A DNA stretch of 64,000 nucleotides from Micromonospora sp. NBC_01813 (GTDB taxonomy: Bacteria; Actinomycetota; Actinomycetes; Mycobacteriales; Micromonosporaceae): positions 6,881,001 through 6,945,000 of the forward strand of contig NZ_CP109067.1 of NCBI RefSeq assembly GCF_035917335.1, in the 5' to 3' direction. The notes under the pieces are model-generated. The model saw only the letters and a program-made list of their open reading frames with translations, did not search any database and was not told where the DNA came from. The position numbers and the translations under genes were made by a program. Below, piece by piece: positions 16,960-25,700 of this stretch. Each line of letters opens with the position of its first letter. Positions within the stretch are counted from its first letter, which is position 1.

Positions 16960-17088
16960 AAGCTACGTTGCGTTTGCAACACCGTCAATCAAGATCGCTG
17001 CGAGCAGCGCCTACTCGACAGTTCAGCGGAGCTCTTCGTTGCAATGACGCTCGATCCGAATGCAACGGCGGGTAGCATGAGTTGCAAT
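16960..17088. promoter_or_regulatory. Divergent promoters with repeated GTTGCAA-type operators
   Basis: On the minus strand TTGACG (16988-16983), a 17-base spacer and TAGCTT (16965-16960) form a promoter for the exporter. The spacer holds GTTGCAAACGCAAC, an inverted repeat (16967-16980). On the plus strand GTTGCAATGA occurs at 17038 and again at 17081, with an inverted AATGCAAC at 17059-17066 between them. A TAGCAT at 17073-17078 is a likely -10 box for the regulator gene. The shared core points to one repressor acting on both genes. Confidence 0.65.
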
Positions 17089-17123
17089 GAGATGGAGCTG
17101 AACGCAGTGGAGAGGTGGACCGG

Positions 17124-17873
17124 ATGCCCGGCGGACGGCTGACCTATCAGGACCGGCAGCGGATCGAGCAGGCGCTCGCCGCCGGCACCGGATACGCGGA
17201 GATAGCCCGTGAACTGGGGCGGCCGACCTCGACGATCAGCCGCGAGGTCGGCCGCAACGGCGGGCCGGGTGGCTACCGCGCCACCGCCGCGCATCGGGCC
17301 ACCGTGCACCGGGCCCGTCGCACCGGCCCGATCGCCCGCCCGCCGGTCGAAGAATCCATCGGGTACGGGCGGGACCCGGCCGCCGTCCGGGACTTCGAGC
17401 AGCAGTTCGTCGCGATGATGGTGCAGTCGGGATTTCCCCGGATGACCGCCCGGGTGCTGGTCAGCCTCTTCGTCAGCGACAGCGGCTCGCTCACCGCCGC
17501 CGACCTGGTCGCCCGGCTGCGGGTGAGCCCGGCATCGGTCTCGAAGTCGATCGTCTTCCTGGAACGGATCGGCTTCGTCACCCGGCAGCGGCCGCCCGGT
17601 CAGCGCCGCGACCGGTACGCCGTTGACGAGGGCCTGTGGTACCGCGCCTGGTCGTTGCGGGTCCGCGTCTTCCAGACCTGGGCGGACGCCGCGGCCCAGG
17701 GCGCGGCGGTGCTCGGCGTCGACACCCCGGCCGGCGACCGGCTGCAGTTGATGGGCGAGTTCTTCGGTCTGGTCGTCAGCGACGTCGAGCGGATCACCGC
17801 CGACTGGCAGGCGTTCCTGTCCGCCCGTGCCGCCAACGCCAACGCCACTGCCAACGCCGCCGGGCAGCTATGA
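17124..17873 (+). CDS. MarR/GbsR-type regulator with IS30-like HTH at its N-terminus
   Basis: The 249-residue protein has two DNA-binding parts. Residues about 5-50 (LTYQDRQRIEQALAAGTGYA, then EIARELGRPTSTISREVGRN) look like the HTH of IS30-type transposases. Residues about 85-220 form a GbsR/MarR-like winged helix (SLTAADLVARLRVSPASVSK, then SIVFLERIGFVTRQ). The ATG at 17124 follows GAGAGG at good spacing; a GTG at 17115 is an alternative. It probably represses the divergent ABC exporter and itself through the GTTGCAA sites. Confidence 0.8.
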   Translation: MPGGRLTYQDRQRIEQALAAGTGYAEIARELGRPTSTISREVGRNGGPGGYRATAAHRATVHRARRTGPIARPPVEESIGYGRDPAAVRDFEQQFVAMMVQSGFPRMTARVLVSLFVSDSGSLTAADLVARLRVSPASVSKSIVFLERIGFVTRQRPPGQRRDRYAVDEGLWYRAWSLRVRVFQTWADAAAQGAAVLGVDTPAGDRLQLMGEFFGLVVSDVERITADWQAFLSARAANANATANAAGQL

Positions 17874-17897
17874 GGGACGGCACTTCCGTTCCACCGG

Positions 17898-17933
17898 TAT
17901 GCCGCTCCGGCATGTTCATGCCGGAGCGGCATA
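17898..17933. terminator. Bidirectional terminator hairpin
   Basis: Perfect 16-base arms (TATGCCGCTCCGGCAT and its complement) surround a GTTC loop. It lies between the convergent MarR/GbsR-type gene (stop 17873) and lipoprotein gene (stop 17975). There is no U-tract, as is common in actinobacteria. Confidence 0.8.
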
Positions 17934-17974
17934 TCCCCTGAAGGGTGTGCACCGGGTCGCCCGCAGGCGGCTCA

Positions 17975-18541
17975 CTAGCAGGCGGCGGCGATGATCACCC
18001 TGTCCCCGGCCAGCGTTCCGCTGAATTCGAGGTACGACTGGGAGTGGGTGGTGATGACCGTCCCGGTGAAGGCGGACGTCGTACCGTCGGCATGTTCCAC
18101 CGTCCCGGTCGCGTCGATCGGAGTGTCCGACGGCTTGCCGGTCGCGCTGAGCTCGACCGCGACGTACCGGGGCTCACCGACGTCCGGGAAGTGGTTGCGG
18201 GCGGTGACGACAAATGTGCCGCTGCCGTCGTCGGCTTCGGCGCAGACCGCGGTGTCGGTCCGGTCGGAGAAGATGGTGGCGACGTCGTCGGTGATGTTGA
18301 TCAACACCGGAGTGCCGGCGGCGCCGCTGTCCTCGGACGAGCCGCCGGACGAAGTTCCGTCGGTGCCGGACGACTCCGCGCCGGTCGATCCGGCGTCCGG
18401 CGCGCTCTGCCCGCCCGCTCCGATGTCGTCGATCCGGTCGGCGACGTCGGCGCCGCAGCCGGTCAGGGTGATCGCAGCACCGACCAGCACCGCCAGTGCC
18501 ACGCCGCTCAGTTTGCGGGAAGAAACGGTGGTCACTCGCAT
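17975..18541 (-). CDS. Secreted lipoprotein, lipoprotein antigen-like, unknown function
   Basis: The 188-residue protein has a signal peptide ending in the lipobox LTGC (GAAITLTGCGAD), then a Ser/Gly/Asp-rich linker (residues about 40-75). A beta-rich domain follows (VAVELSATGKPSDTPIDATG, then TSAFTGTVITTHSQSYLEFS) with two cysteines, one at the very C-terminus. The start is an ATG at 18541. The stop of the upstream lipoprotein gene overlaps it by ten bases, so the two are co-translated. The style resembles actinobacterial surface lipoproteins of the LppX/MPB83-like kind, but I do not recognise the family. Confidence 0.75.
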   Translation of the reverse strand: MRVTTVSSRKLSGVALAVLVGAAITLTGCGADVADRIDDIGAGGQSAPDAGSTGAESSGTDGTSSGGSSEDSGAAGTPVLINITDDVATIFSDRTDTAVCAEADDGSGTFVVTARNHFPDVGEPRYVAVELSATGKPSDTPIDATGTVEHADGTTSAFTGTVITTHSQSYLEFSGTLAGDRVIIAAAC

Positions 18542-18966
18542 GTGGTCCGGCCACCCTCCGGGTACTCCAGGATCAGGGTCTCGCCCTCCTCCAGCACCGC
18601 CTTGCCACTCAGGCAGTCGATCATGCCGTCGAAGCTGGCGCTGCCGTCGCTGAAGGTGATGACAGCGGTCTGACCGTCGATGGTGAAGCCCTCGACGTCG
18701 GTCAGCGTGTCGGCGACGACCTCGATCCGGGTCTCGAAGTCGAGCGAGTCGACCCAGTCGCTGTCCGACGAAGCTTCCCCGGTTGCGCCCGGAGCGGCTG
18801 CGCCGAGCGCGTCGGCGGCGGCCGACGCCCCGTCGGAAGCGGCGGTGGTCGTGGCGTCGGTGCCGCCGCACGCGGCCGCACCAGCGGCGAGAAGCAGGGC
18901 CGAAAAGGCTCCGGCGGCGATCCGCCGGGCGCGGCCGGGCAGGTTGGTACGGGCTGAAGCTGTGAT
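18532..18966 (-). CDS. Small secreted (lipo)protein with apparent ATC start codon
   Basis: The frame encodes about 144 residues: a basic N-terminus (ARTNLPGRARR), a hydrophobic stretch (AAGAFSALLLAAGAAAC), a low-complexity linker and a folded C-terminal part. That part includes FTIDGQTAVITFSDGSASFD and ends EEGETLILEYPEGGRTTCE. In-frame TGA lies just upstream, and no ATG, GTG or TTG precedes the signal peptide. A perfect AGGAG sits seven bases before an ATC at 18966-18964, so translation probably starts there (a CTG further in is the alternative). The lipobox-like AAAC is weak. The same gene layout and style as the overlapping lipoprotein suggest a paired secreted system. Confidence 0.6.
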   Translation of the reverse strand: MTASARTNLPGRARRIAAGAFSALLLAAGAAACGGTDATTTAASDGASAAADALGAAAPGATGEASSDSDWVDSLDFETRIEVVADTLTDVEGFTIDGQTAVITFSDGSASFDGMIDCLSGKAVLEEGETLILEYPEGGRTTCE

Positions 18967-19082
18967 GGCGGCGCTCCTGGCTCATGATCTTCAACGTGGT
19001 CGGGTCGGCAGCGTAGGTCGGCGACGGCTACGGTCGCCATGGGTCGAATCCACCTAACCTGCCCGGGCGACGCCGTCACCGG

Positions 19083-21791
19083 ATGAGGGCCGGCCGGCCA
19101 CGTCCGGCTGATCGGTACCCTCCCCAGGTGGTGGAGAAAAGCGAGGTCATCGGCCGGTCGACCGACCTCGACCAGATGCTGCGGGGGCTTGAGTCGGGCG
19201 ACGGCACCACCACCGCGGTAGTGGTCACCGGGGCGGCCGGGCTCGGCAAGACCCGGCTGCTGACCGAGATCCGGCAGGTGCTGACCGCCCGGGGGACCCC
19301 GGTCCTTGTCGTCGCCGGCAGCGCGTCGGCACCGGAGGTGCCGCTCGGTGCGTTCGCCTTCGCCCTGCCCGAACCGGACGAGCCGGCAGCCGGTGACCCG
19401 CCGACCATCCGGCTGATCCGACGACTCGGCCAGGAGTACGCCGACGGGGTCCTGCTCGTCGATGACGTCGACCGCCTCGACCGCGCCTCCCTGGTGATCG
19501 TCGGCCAACTGCTGCACCGGGGCCGCCCCCAGCTGATCCTCACCGCCCGCCGGTTCGCCGACCTGCCGCCGATGGTCACCCGGCACTACGACGCCGGCCG
19601 GTGCGTCGCGCACCCACTCAGGCCGTTGACCGGCGACCAGACCCGGCAACTCGCCGAAGACACCATCGGCGGCCCGATCACCCCCGACGCGCTGGCGCTG
19701 CTCGCCGCACACACCGCCGGCAACCCGCTGCACATCCGGGAACTGCTGCACTGGTCGCGGCGCGGCGGCGCGTTGGTCCGCACCGACCACGGCTGGGACT
19801 TCCACGGCCGACCCGAGCCCGGCCAGCGGCTGACCGACCTCATCGGCGCGGTCTTCGACAACCTGCCCCCGGCCGATCAGCAGATCCTGGAGACGATCGC
19901 GTTGGCCGGGCTGCTGCCAACCGCCGCGTTCGCGGAGCAGACCGTCGACCGGCTGGAACGCCGCGGCCTGGTGGCCGTGGTCGGAGCCGACGACGAACAG
20001 ATCAGGCTGGCTCACCCGTTGCACGCCGAAGTACTGCGCGGCCGGATCGGCCCGGACCGGGCCCGGCGGCTCAACCGGCGGGCGGTACGGCTGCTGGAAC
20101 CGGCCGGCGACCAGCGACACCTCTGGTACCGCCGGATGCTGTTGCTGGCCGACCTCGGTGAGCCGCTGTGCGCCGACGACGTGGTACGCGCCGGTGAGCT
20201 GGCGTTGACCGGTGACGACCCCCGGCAGGCGCTGGCCTTCGTGGCGGCTCTCGACCCTGCCGCCGAGCCGTCCAGCCAGGTGTGGCGGATCCGGGGGGCC
20301 GCGTACTCGGCGCTGGGCCGGGTGACCGAGGCGGACCAGGCGTTGCGCACGGCGCTCGACCGGGCCGACCGGCGCGACTGCGGCCAGGCCGGTGCCGCGG
20401 CCCGTGCCCTGGCTGCCCACCTGGCGACCCGCCGGATGGATCCGGGGGCAGCGGTCGCGGTGCTCGCCGGCCAGGTGGCCGACTGCGCCGACCCGGCCGA
20501 GCGGAGCCGGCTCGAACACGACCTCGTCCGCTGGGGGATGGTCGCCGGTCTCACCGTCATGCTGCCGCCGCTGCCGGCGGCGGCCGACGAGGAAACGTAC
20601 CGGCATGCGCTGGTGATGCGGCTGCTGGCCAGCGCCATCACCGGACCGTTGCCGCAGGCGGTCGGCTACCGCGAACAGGCCGCGCAGGCCGGTGTGGACG
20701 GTGCTTCGACGACCGGGCAGCTGGTCCGGCTCGCCGACATCATGCTCGCCTGCTACGACGGTCGGGTCGCGGACGGGCTGGCGTACGCCCGGCGGTTGAC
20801 CGCCCCGGCAGCCGCCCACGGCGGCACCGGTTCGGCCAGTAGCGGCAGCACCGAGTTGGCCAGTAGCGGTGGCGGGCAGGTGGCCGAACTCACCGGTTCC
20901 TGGGAGTTCACCGCCGGCATCATCACCATGCTCGCCGCCGATCTGCGCGACGCCCACCGGCTCGCCGGCGCCGCGATCCGCCATCTGCGTTGGCGCGACC
21001 CGATCGCCATGCTGCCGGCCGCGCTGGCCCTGCGGGCAGCGACCAGCGCCGCGCTGCGCTCCGACGCCGAGGAAGCTGCGGCCCGCGCCGCACTGCCGGC
21101 CAGCGCGGTCGCCGACCCGAAGGTGACGATGCTGTTGACCTGGGCCGACGCCCGCCGGGAGCAGGCAGCCGGCGAGCACAAGGCAGCGGCGGCCCGGCTC
21201 GCCGCCGCCGCCCGGTCGCTGCTCGACGTGCACCACGTCTTCCTGGCCGGGATGCTCGGGCACTGCGCCGCCCGGCTCGGGCACCCCGATCTGGTCGTCG
21301 ACCTGCTCGACGAGGCGCAGGCCGCCGGCCAGGCCGGGGTGCTGACCCGGTTCGCCGCGCACGCCCGGGCGGTGCGCGACCGGGACCGGGACGCGCTCGG
21401 CGGGCTGGTCGGGGTCTTCCACCGGCAGGGGATGATCACCAGTGCGGTGGACGCCGCCACGATGCTGGCCGATTGGGCCGGTCAGGACGGCAACGTGACC
21501 GCCCGGGACGGCTGGCTGCTGCAGGCCGGCCGGATCGCCGCCGACGCGACCCGGCTGGCGCTGTGGCAACAGATCCCGCGAGGCCGGCCGATCCTGACCG
21601 AGCGGGAGCGCCAGGTGGCCGAGTTGGCTGCCCGCCGGCACACTGTCCGGGAGATCGCCCAGGAGTTGGGCACGTCTCCGAGCACGATCGGTAACCAGTT
21701 GAACGCCGTCTACCGCAAGCTGGCGGTCGGTTCGCGGGCCGAGTTGGCCGCCGCGTTGGCCCGGCTGACCGCCGACCCGACGGCACACTGA
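19083..21791 (+). CDS. Large ATP-binding LuxR-family regulator (LAL type)
   Basis: The protein is about 902 residues. An AAA-type NTPase near the N-terminus has VTGAAGLGKTRLLTEI (Walker A) and GVLLVDDVDRLD (Walker B). A long helical repeat region follows, and the C-terminal LuxR helix-turn-helix is LTERERQVAELAARRHTVRE then IAQELGTSPSTI. LAL regulators activate transcription in response to a ligand. The start could be the ATG at 19083 or GTG codons near 19128 (VVEKSEVIGR); neither has a strong ribosome binding site. It is followed 64 bases later by the ThuA-like gene on the same strand, so it may control that gene and the giant genes beyond. Confidence 0.85.
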   Translation: MRAGRPRPADRYPPQVVEKSEVIGRSTDLDQMLRGLESGDGTTTAVVVTGAAGLGKTRLLTEIRQVLTARGTPVLVVAGSASAPEVPLGAFAFALPEPDEPAAGDPPTIRLIRRLGQEYADGVLLVDDVDRLDRASLVIVGQLLHRGRPQLILTARRFADLPPMVTRHYDAGRCVAHPLRPLTGDQTRQLAEDTIGGPITPDALALLAAHTAGNPLHIRELLHWSRRGGALVRTDHGWDFHGRPEPGQRLTDLIGAVFDNLPPADQQILETIALAGLLPTAAFAEQTVDRLERRGLVAVVGADDEQIRLAHPLHAEVLRGRIGPDRARRLNRRAVRLLEPAGDQRHLWYRRMLLLADLGEPLCADDVVRAGELALTGDDPRQALAFVAALDPAAEPSSQVWRIRGAAYSALGRVTEADQALRTALDRADRRDCGQAGAAARALAAHLATRRMDPGAAVAVLAGQVADCADPAERSRLEHDLVRWGMVAGLTVMLPPLPAAADEETYRHALVMRLLASAITGPLPQAVGYREQAAQAGVDGASTTGQLVRLADIMLACYDGRVADGLAYARRLTAPAAAHGGTGSASSGSTELASSGGGQVAELTGSWEFTAGIITMLAADLRDAHRLAGAAIRHLRWRDPIAMLPAALALRAATSAALRSDAEEAAARAALPASAVADPKVTMLLTWADARREQAAGEHKAAAARLAAAARSLLDVHHVFLAGMLGHCAARLGHPDLVVDLLDEAQAAGQAGVLTRFAAHARAVRDRDRDALGGLVGVFHRQGMITSAVDAATMLADWAGQDGNVTARDGWLLQAGRIAADATRLALWQQIPRGRPILTERERQVAELAARRHTVREIAQELGTSPSTIGNQLNAVYRKLAVGSRAELAAALARLTADPTAH

Positions 21792-21855
21792 GCTCACGGG
21801 GACGCTGGGTCGACTGGACATCGCGAGGACACCGACGTCGAGAGGACAGGCGAGT

Positions 21856-22698
21856 ATGGGCACCGGTCCGCGTACCGGCGACCAGCGGCGGCGGGCCGGC
21901 CTGCTCGGCTGCCTCGCGGCACTGGTGCTGCTCGGCTGCACCGGGCCCGCCGACGAGGCCGGGCAGGAGCGTCCGGGCGGCAACGGCCAGCAGTCCGGTG
22001 AGCCCGGCGAGGACGCGTACCGGGTGCTGGTCTACAGCCGGACCACCGGCTTCCGGCACGATTCGATCCCGGCCGGGGTCGCCGCCGTCGGCGAACTCGG
22101 CGCGGCGCACGGCTTCGCCGTCGACGCCACCGAGGACCCGGCCGAGTTCACCCCCGACAACCTGCGCCGGTACGCCGCCGTGATCTTCCTCAACACCAGC
22201 GGTGACGTGCTCGACGACGCCGGCCGGACGGCCTTCGAGGCGTACATCGGCGACGGAGGCGGCTTCGTCGGCGTGCACGCGGCCGCTGACACCGAGCACC
22301 ACTGGCCCTTCTACGGTGAACTGGTCGGCGCCTACTTCGCCCGCCACCCGCAGGTGCAGCCGGCCACCGTCGAGGTCGTCGACCGGACGCACCCGGCGAC
22401 CGCGCACCTGCCGGCGCGGTGGGAACGCACCGACGAGTGGTACGACTACCAGGCCGATCCGACCGGTGCGCGGATTCTCGCCACCCTCGACGAGACCAGC
22501 TACACCGGCGCCGAGATGGGGCAGCCGCACCCGCACGTCTGGTGCAAGACACACGCCGGGGGCCGCGCCTTCTACACCGGTGGCGGGCACACCATCGAGT
22601 CGTACGCCGAGCCACAGTTCCGCGCCCACCTGCTCGGCGGTATCCGCTACGCCGCAGGCCAGCTGCCCGGTGACTGCAGTTCGGCAAACTATCCATGA
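21856..22698 (+). CDS. ThuA-domain lipoprotein
   Basis: The 280-residue protein has a lipoprotein signal (CLAALVLLGCTG) and a disordered linker. The ThuA-like fold follows from about residue 54: RVLVYSRTTGFRHDSI, then VIFLNTSGDVLD, GGGFVGVHAAADTEHHWPFY, and a C-terminal HTIESYAEPQFRAHLLGGIR. ThuA domains are class-I-amidotransferase-like and occur in sugar metabolism and in extracellular carbohydrate-active proteins. The catalytic function is not established. Lipid anchoring puts it outside the membrane. It precedes the first giant gene by 83 bases. Confidence 0.85.
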   Translation: MGTGPRTGDQRRRAGLLGCLAALVLLGCTGPADEAGQERPGGNGQQSGEPGEDAYRVLVYSRTTGFRHDSIPAGVAAVGELGAAHGFAVDATEDPAEFTPDNLRRYAAVIFLNTSGDVLDDAGRTAFEAYIGDGGGFVGVHAAADTEHHWPFYGELVGAYFARHPQVQPATVEVVDRTHPATAHLPARWERTDEWYDYQADPTGARILATLDETSYTGAEMGQPHPHVWCKTHAGGRAFYTGGGHTIESYAEPQFRAHLLGGIRYAAGQLPGDCSSANYP

Positions 22699-22781
22699 TC
22701 TGATTGAACACGGAGTGTGATCTGGCGCACGCTGCAGACCGGCCTAAGCCCGGCCGCAGCAACCTCCCCGAGGAGGAGCGC

Positions 22782-25700
22782 GTGTCAGAGCCATTCCGTA
22801 CCACCTTGCACCATCTCGCCGCATCGGCCGCCACCCGGTCCGCGTCGCAACTGCCGCGCGACGCCCGGCTGGTCCACCGCCGCGACGAACGCGAGCAGCT
22901 ACTCGCCGGCAGCTTCGTCGACAGCCTCACCGGGCTCGCCCCGGCCCGCCGGATCGGCCCGCTGCGCACCCCCGGCGGGGTCGACGTCTGGTACGAGGCG
23001 TTCGTCGCCGCCCGGCGCATCCAGGTCAAGGAAGTCGGCGCCAGCGCACCGGCGTTCGTGTTCACCCAGGCCCGGCCGGCGATCGTGCAACGCACCGGCA
23101 CCGTCGTCGACATCGAGGCCGGGACGGTGTGGATCCGCGGCGACCTGTTCGGCGGCCTGCCGGCCGACGCGTACGCCGGCCTGCCGGTCACCGGCGGGAC
23201 GCTCACCCTCGGTACGGCGACGGTGCACGGCGACGTCATCGAGGTGCCCGCCCCGCTCGCCGCGGTGCTCCGGCTCGACCCGGCGCCGGATCCGGCACCG
23301 GGCGGTGCGCACGGCGGCTGCACCACCGCCGAAACCGGCACCGACCTGCCCGGCTCGGTGACGTTCCGGTTCCGGACCGGGGCGGTCGAGCTGGTCGGCG
23401 ACCCCGGCGCGGCGAAGGCGTGGGGGCAGGAGTTCCGGTTCGGCCCGGCCACCGGACGCTGGACGTTCGTCGAGCGGCTCTGGACGCTGGTGCTCGGCTA
23501 CGCCGTCGAGCCGACCCGGGTCGACGGCACCCCGATCGGCGCCGACCCGGCCGGCAACCCGCTGGTCGGCTTCGCCGGCACCGGCGCGGTCCACGACGCC
23601 GGACTCGGCCTGCCGGTGGTGGTCACCGCCGACCCGGCGATCCTCGGCGAAGCGTCCACGGCGGCGACCTGGCTGCTGCGGGTGACCGGCCTGACCGCCC
23701 GCTGGTACGCACCCGACCCGCGCGAGCACCCGCTGGACAGCGTCTGGATCGCGATCGCCGCGTCCAGCGCGACGCTGCTCGCCGACCCGGTCGCCCCGCT
23801 GGCGCCGCCGGTCGCCCATGACATCCAGTTGTGGGCGATCGCCGGCGGCGGCGGGCACCGGCTCGGCTGGCGGCAGACCTACGACGACACGTTCTGGCTG
23901 TTCTACCGCTGCCACAGCGTCGACGGCGAACACCTGATGGTGACCGGCACCAGCGAGGTGGCCCTGGACCGGCCGGTGACCACCGCCGGACACCCGGTGC
24001 CGACCCCGTCCGGGCCGGGCACGCTGCTGCTGGCCCGTCACGACGGCGAGATCACCGTGCTGCTCGGCGCGGCAGTCCCGGCGGATGCCCGCCGGCATCA
24101 TCAGTTCGCGTTGCGCAACGCGCTGCTGTGGACCACGGTCCCGGCGTTCGTCTACGTGCGGGGCACCCTCGCCGGACCGGCCGGACCGACCGCCGCCGGC
24201 CCGATGCCGATCGACAACGGCACCGCGCAGCTGGCGTTCGGCCTGCACGCCTGGGCACCGACGCTGCCCGACCCGTACGTGTCGAACGCCGCCTTGCTCC
24301 GGCCCCGGATCGGGCGGGAACCCCCGCCGGCGGCGTTGATCTGCCGGATCGTCTGGACCGCGCCAGCGGACGTGACGGTCGGGTTCGAAGGCCAGCTCGG
24401 TGCCGAGTTGGCGATCACCGGTCGGGGGATGTCGCCGGGCACGCCACAGCGACCGCCGAAGTCCACCGGCCCGGACGTCGGGCCGACCCAGGTCGGGCAG
24501 GGCCGCATCGGCCTGGACAAGGAGGCGGGCGCGCGGTGGGACGCCGCCCGACGGCTGGAGGTGGAGCTGCGCGGCCAGCGGGTGCAGGCGGCACAGCACA
24601 CCGACACCGAGTCCGTCGTCATGATCGACCGTTACCTGTCCGAGGTGCTGGGACCGCCGCCGAACCTGCTGCTGCTGGACGTCTCCACCAACCAGGACCT
24701 GCTCGGCGTCGGGCTCGGGGTGGGCCACAACCGTCCGGGCGTCGCGGCAGGCTCCCATCATTCGGGCGGTGCCGTCGGCCTAGCCGGCGCCGGTGGCTTC
24801 ACCGTCGCCGGACTGGCCACCCAGACCGAGGTCGCCGCGCTGCGGGTGCTGGCGCTGCCGCAGGTGCAGTGGGAACCGGTCCGCACCCTCGACGCGGACC
24901 AGGACATCGCCACCCTCGGACTGTTCCCCACGCCGCTCGCCTCGGCCACCGACGGCGGTGCCACCCAGCTCGGTGCCCGCTCGCAGCGGCTGGTGCCGGT
25001 GGTGCCCGCCGACGCGGTCGCCGGCACCCTCGCCGCGTTCGGCGACGGCACCCCGGTCGGGGTGCGGACCACGTTCCCGTTCGGACTGATCGCGGCGGTG
25101 ACGGTGCAGCCGTACGACAGTGGGCCGCGCCCGGCCGACCAGCTCGGGCTGACCCGGCCCGAGTTCGACGACGCCCTCGGCGGCATCCAGATCACCGCGC
25201 ACGCCGAAGGCGGCCGGCCGGACGGCGGCGGCGTGTCGGCGACCTTCGCCGGCCGGATGCGGCAGCTGATCAACGGTGTCGAGCTGCCCACCGGGGATCC
25301 GGTCGGGCTGTCGGTGCTCGGCTCCGTCGCCGACCCGGCCGGCTCCGTCGAGGCGATCTTCAACAGCGACATGGCGGCCGACCCACGGGTGCCGGTGACC
25401 CGAATCGACCTGTCCGGCTACGGCGCCAGCAACTTCAGCGACTGGAACAACCCGTTCGCCGCGTTCTCCGCCACCGCCAAGGTGCAGTTCCGGGTGATGG
25501 GTGGCCGGACCGCGATGGAGATCATCAAGGTCAACACGGTGCTGCATCCGTGGGGGATCCGGGTGACCCGCTCGGTCACCGTCGAACGCCGCCCCGGTGG
25601 CGGCGTGATCCGCCGCGACAGCGGCTGGCAGGCCTTCACCCCCGGACTGTTCGACTACCGGTACGCGCGTACCGACGGCACCATCGCCGTCGCCCCGTAC

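Noticed and set aside
16953-16988. Upstream start (MTVLQTQRS...) for the ABC ATPase
   Set aside because: It would place the start codon before the -35/-10 pair at 16988-16960, which fits a leaderless message from 16952 better.
18702-21983. Minus-strand open frame of about 1090 codons opposite the LAL regulator
   Set aside because: Its sequence is Arg/Gly/Pro/Gln-rich without domains, and it is antisense to a gene with clear Walker A and LuxR motifs. In high-GC DNA such antisense frames stay open by codon bias.
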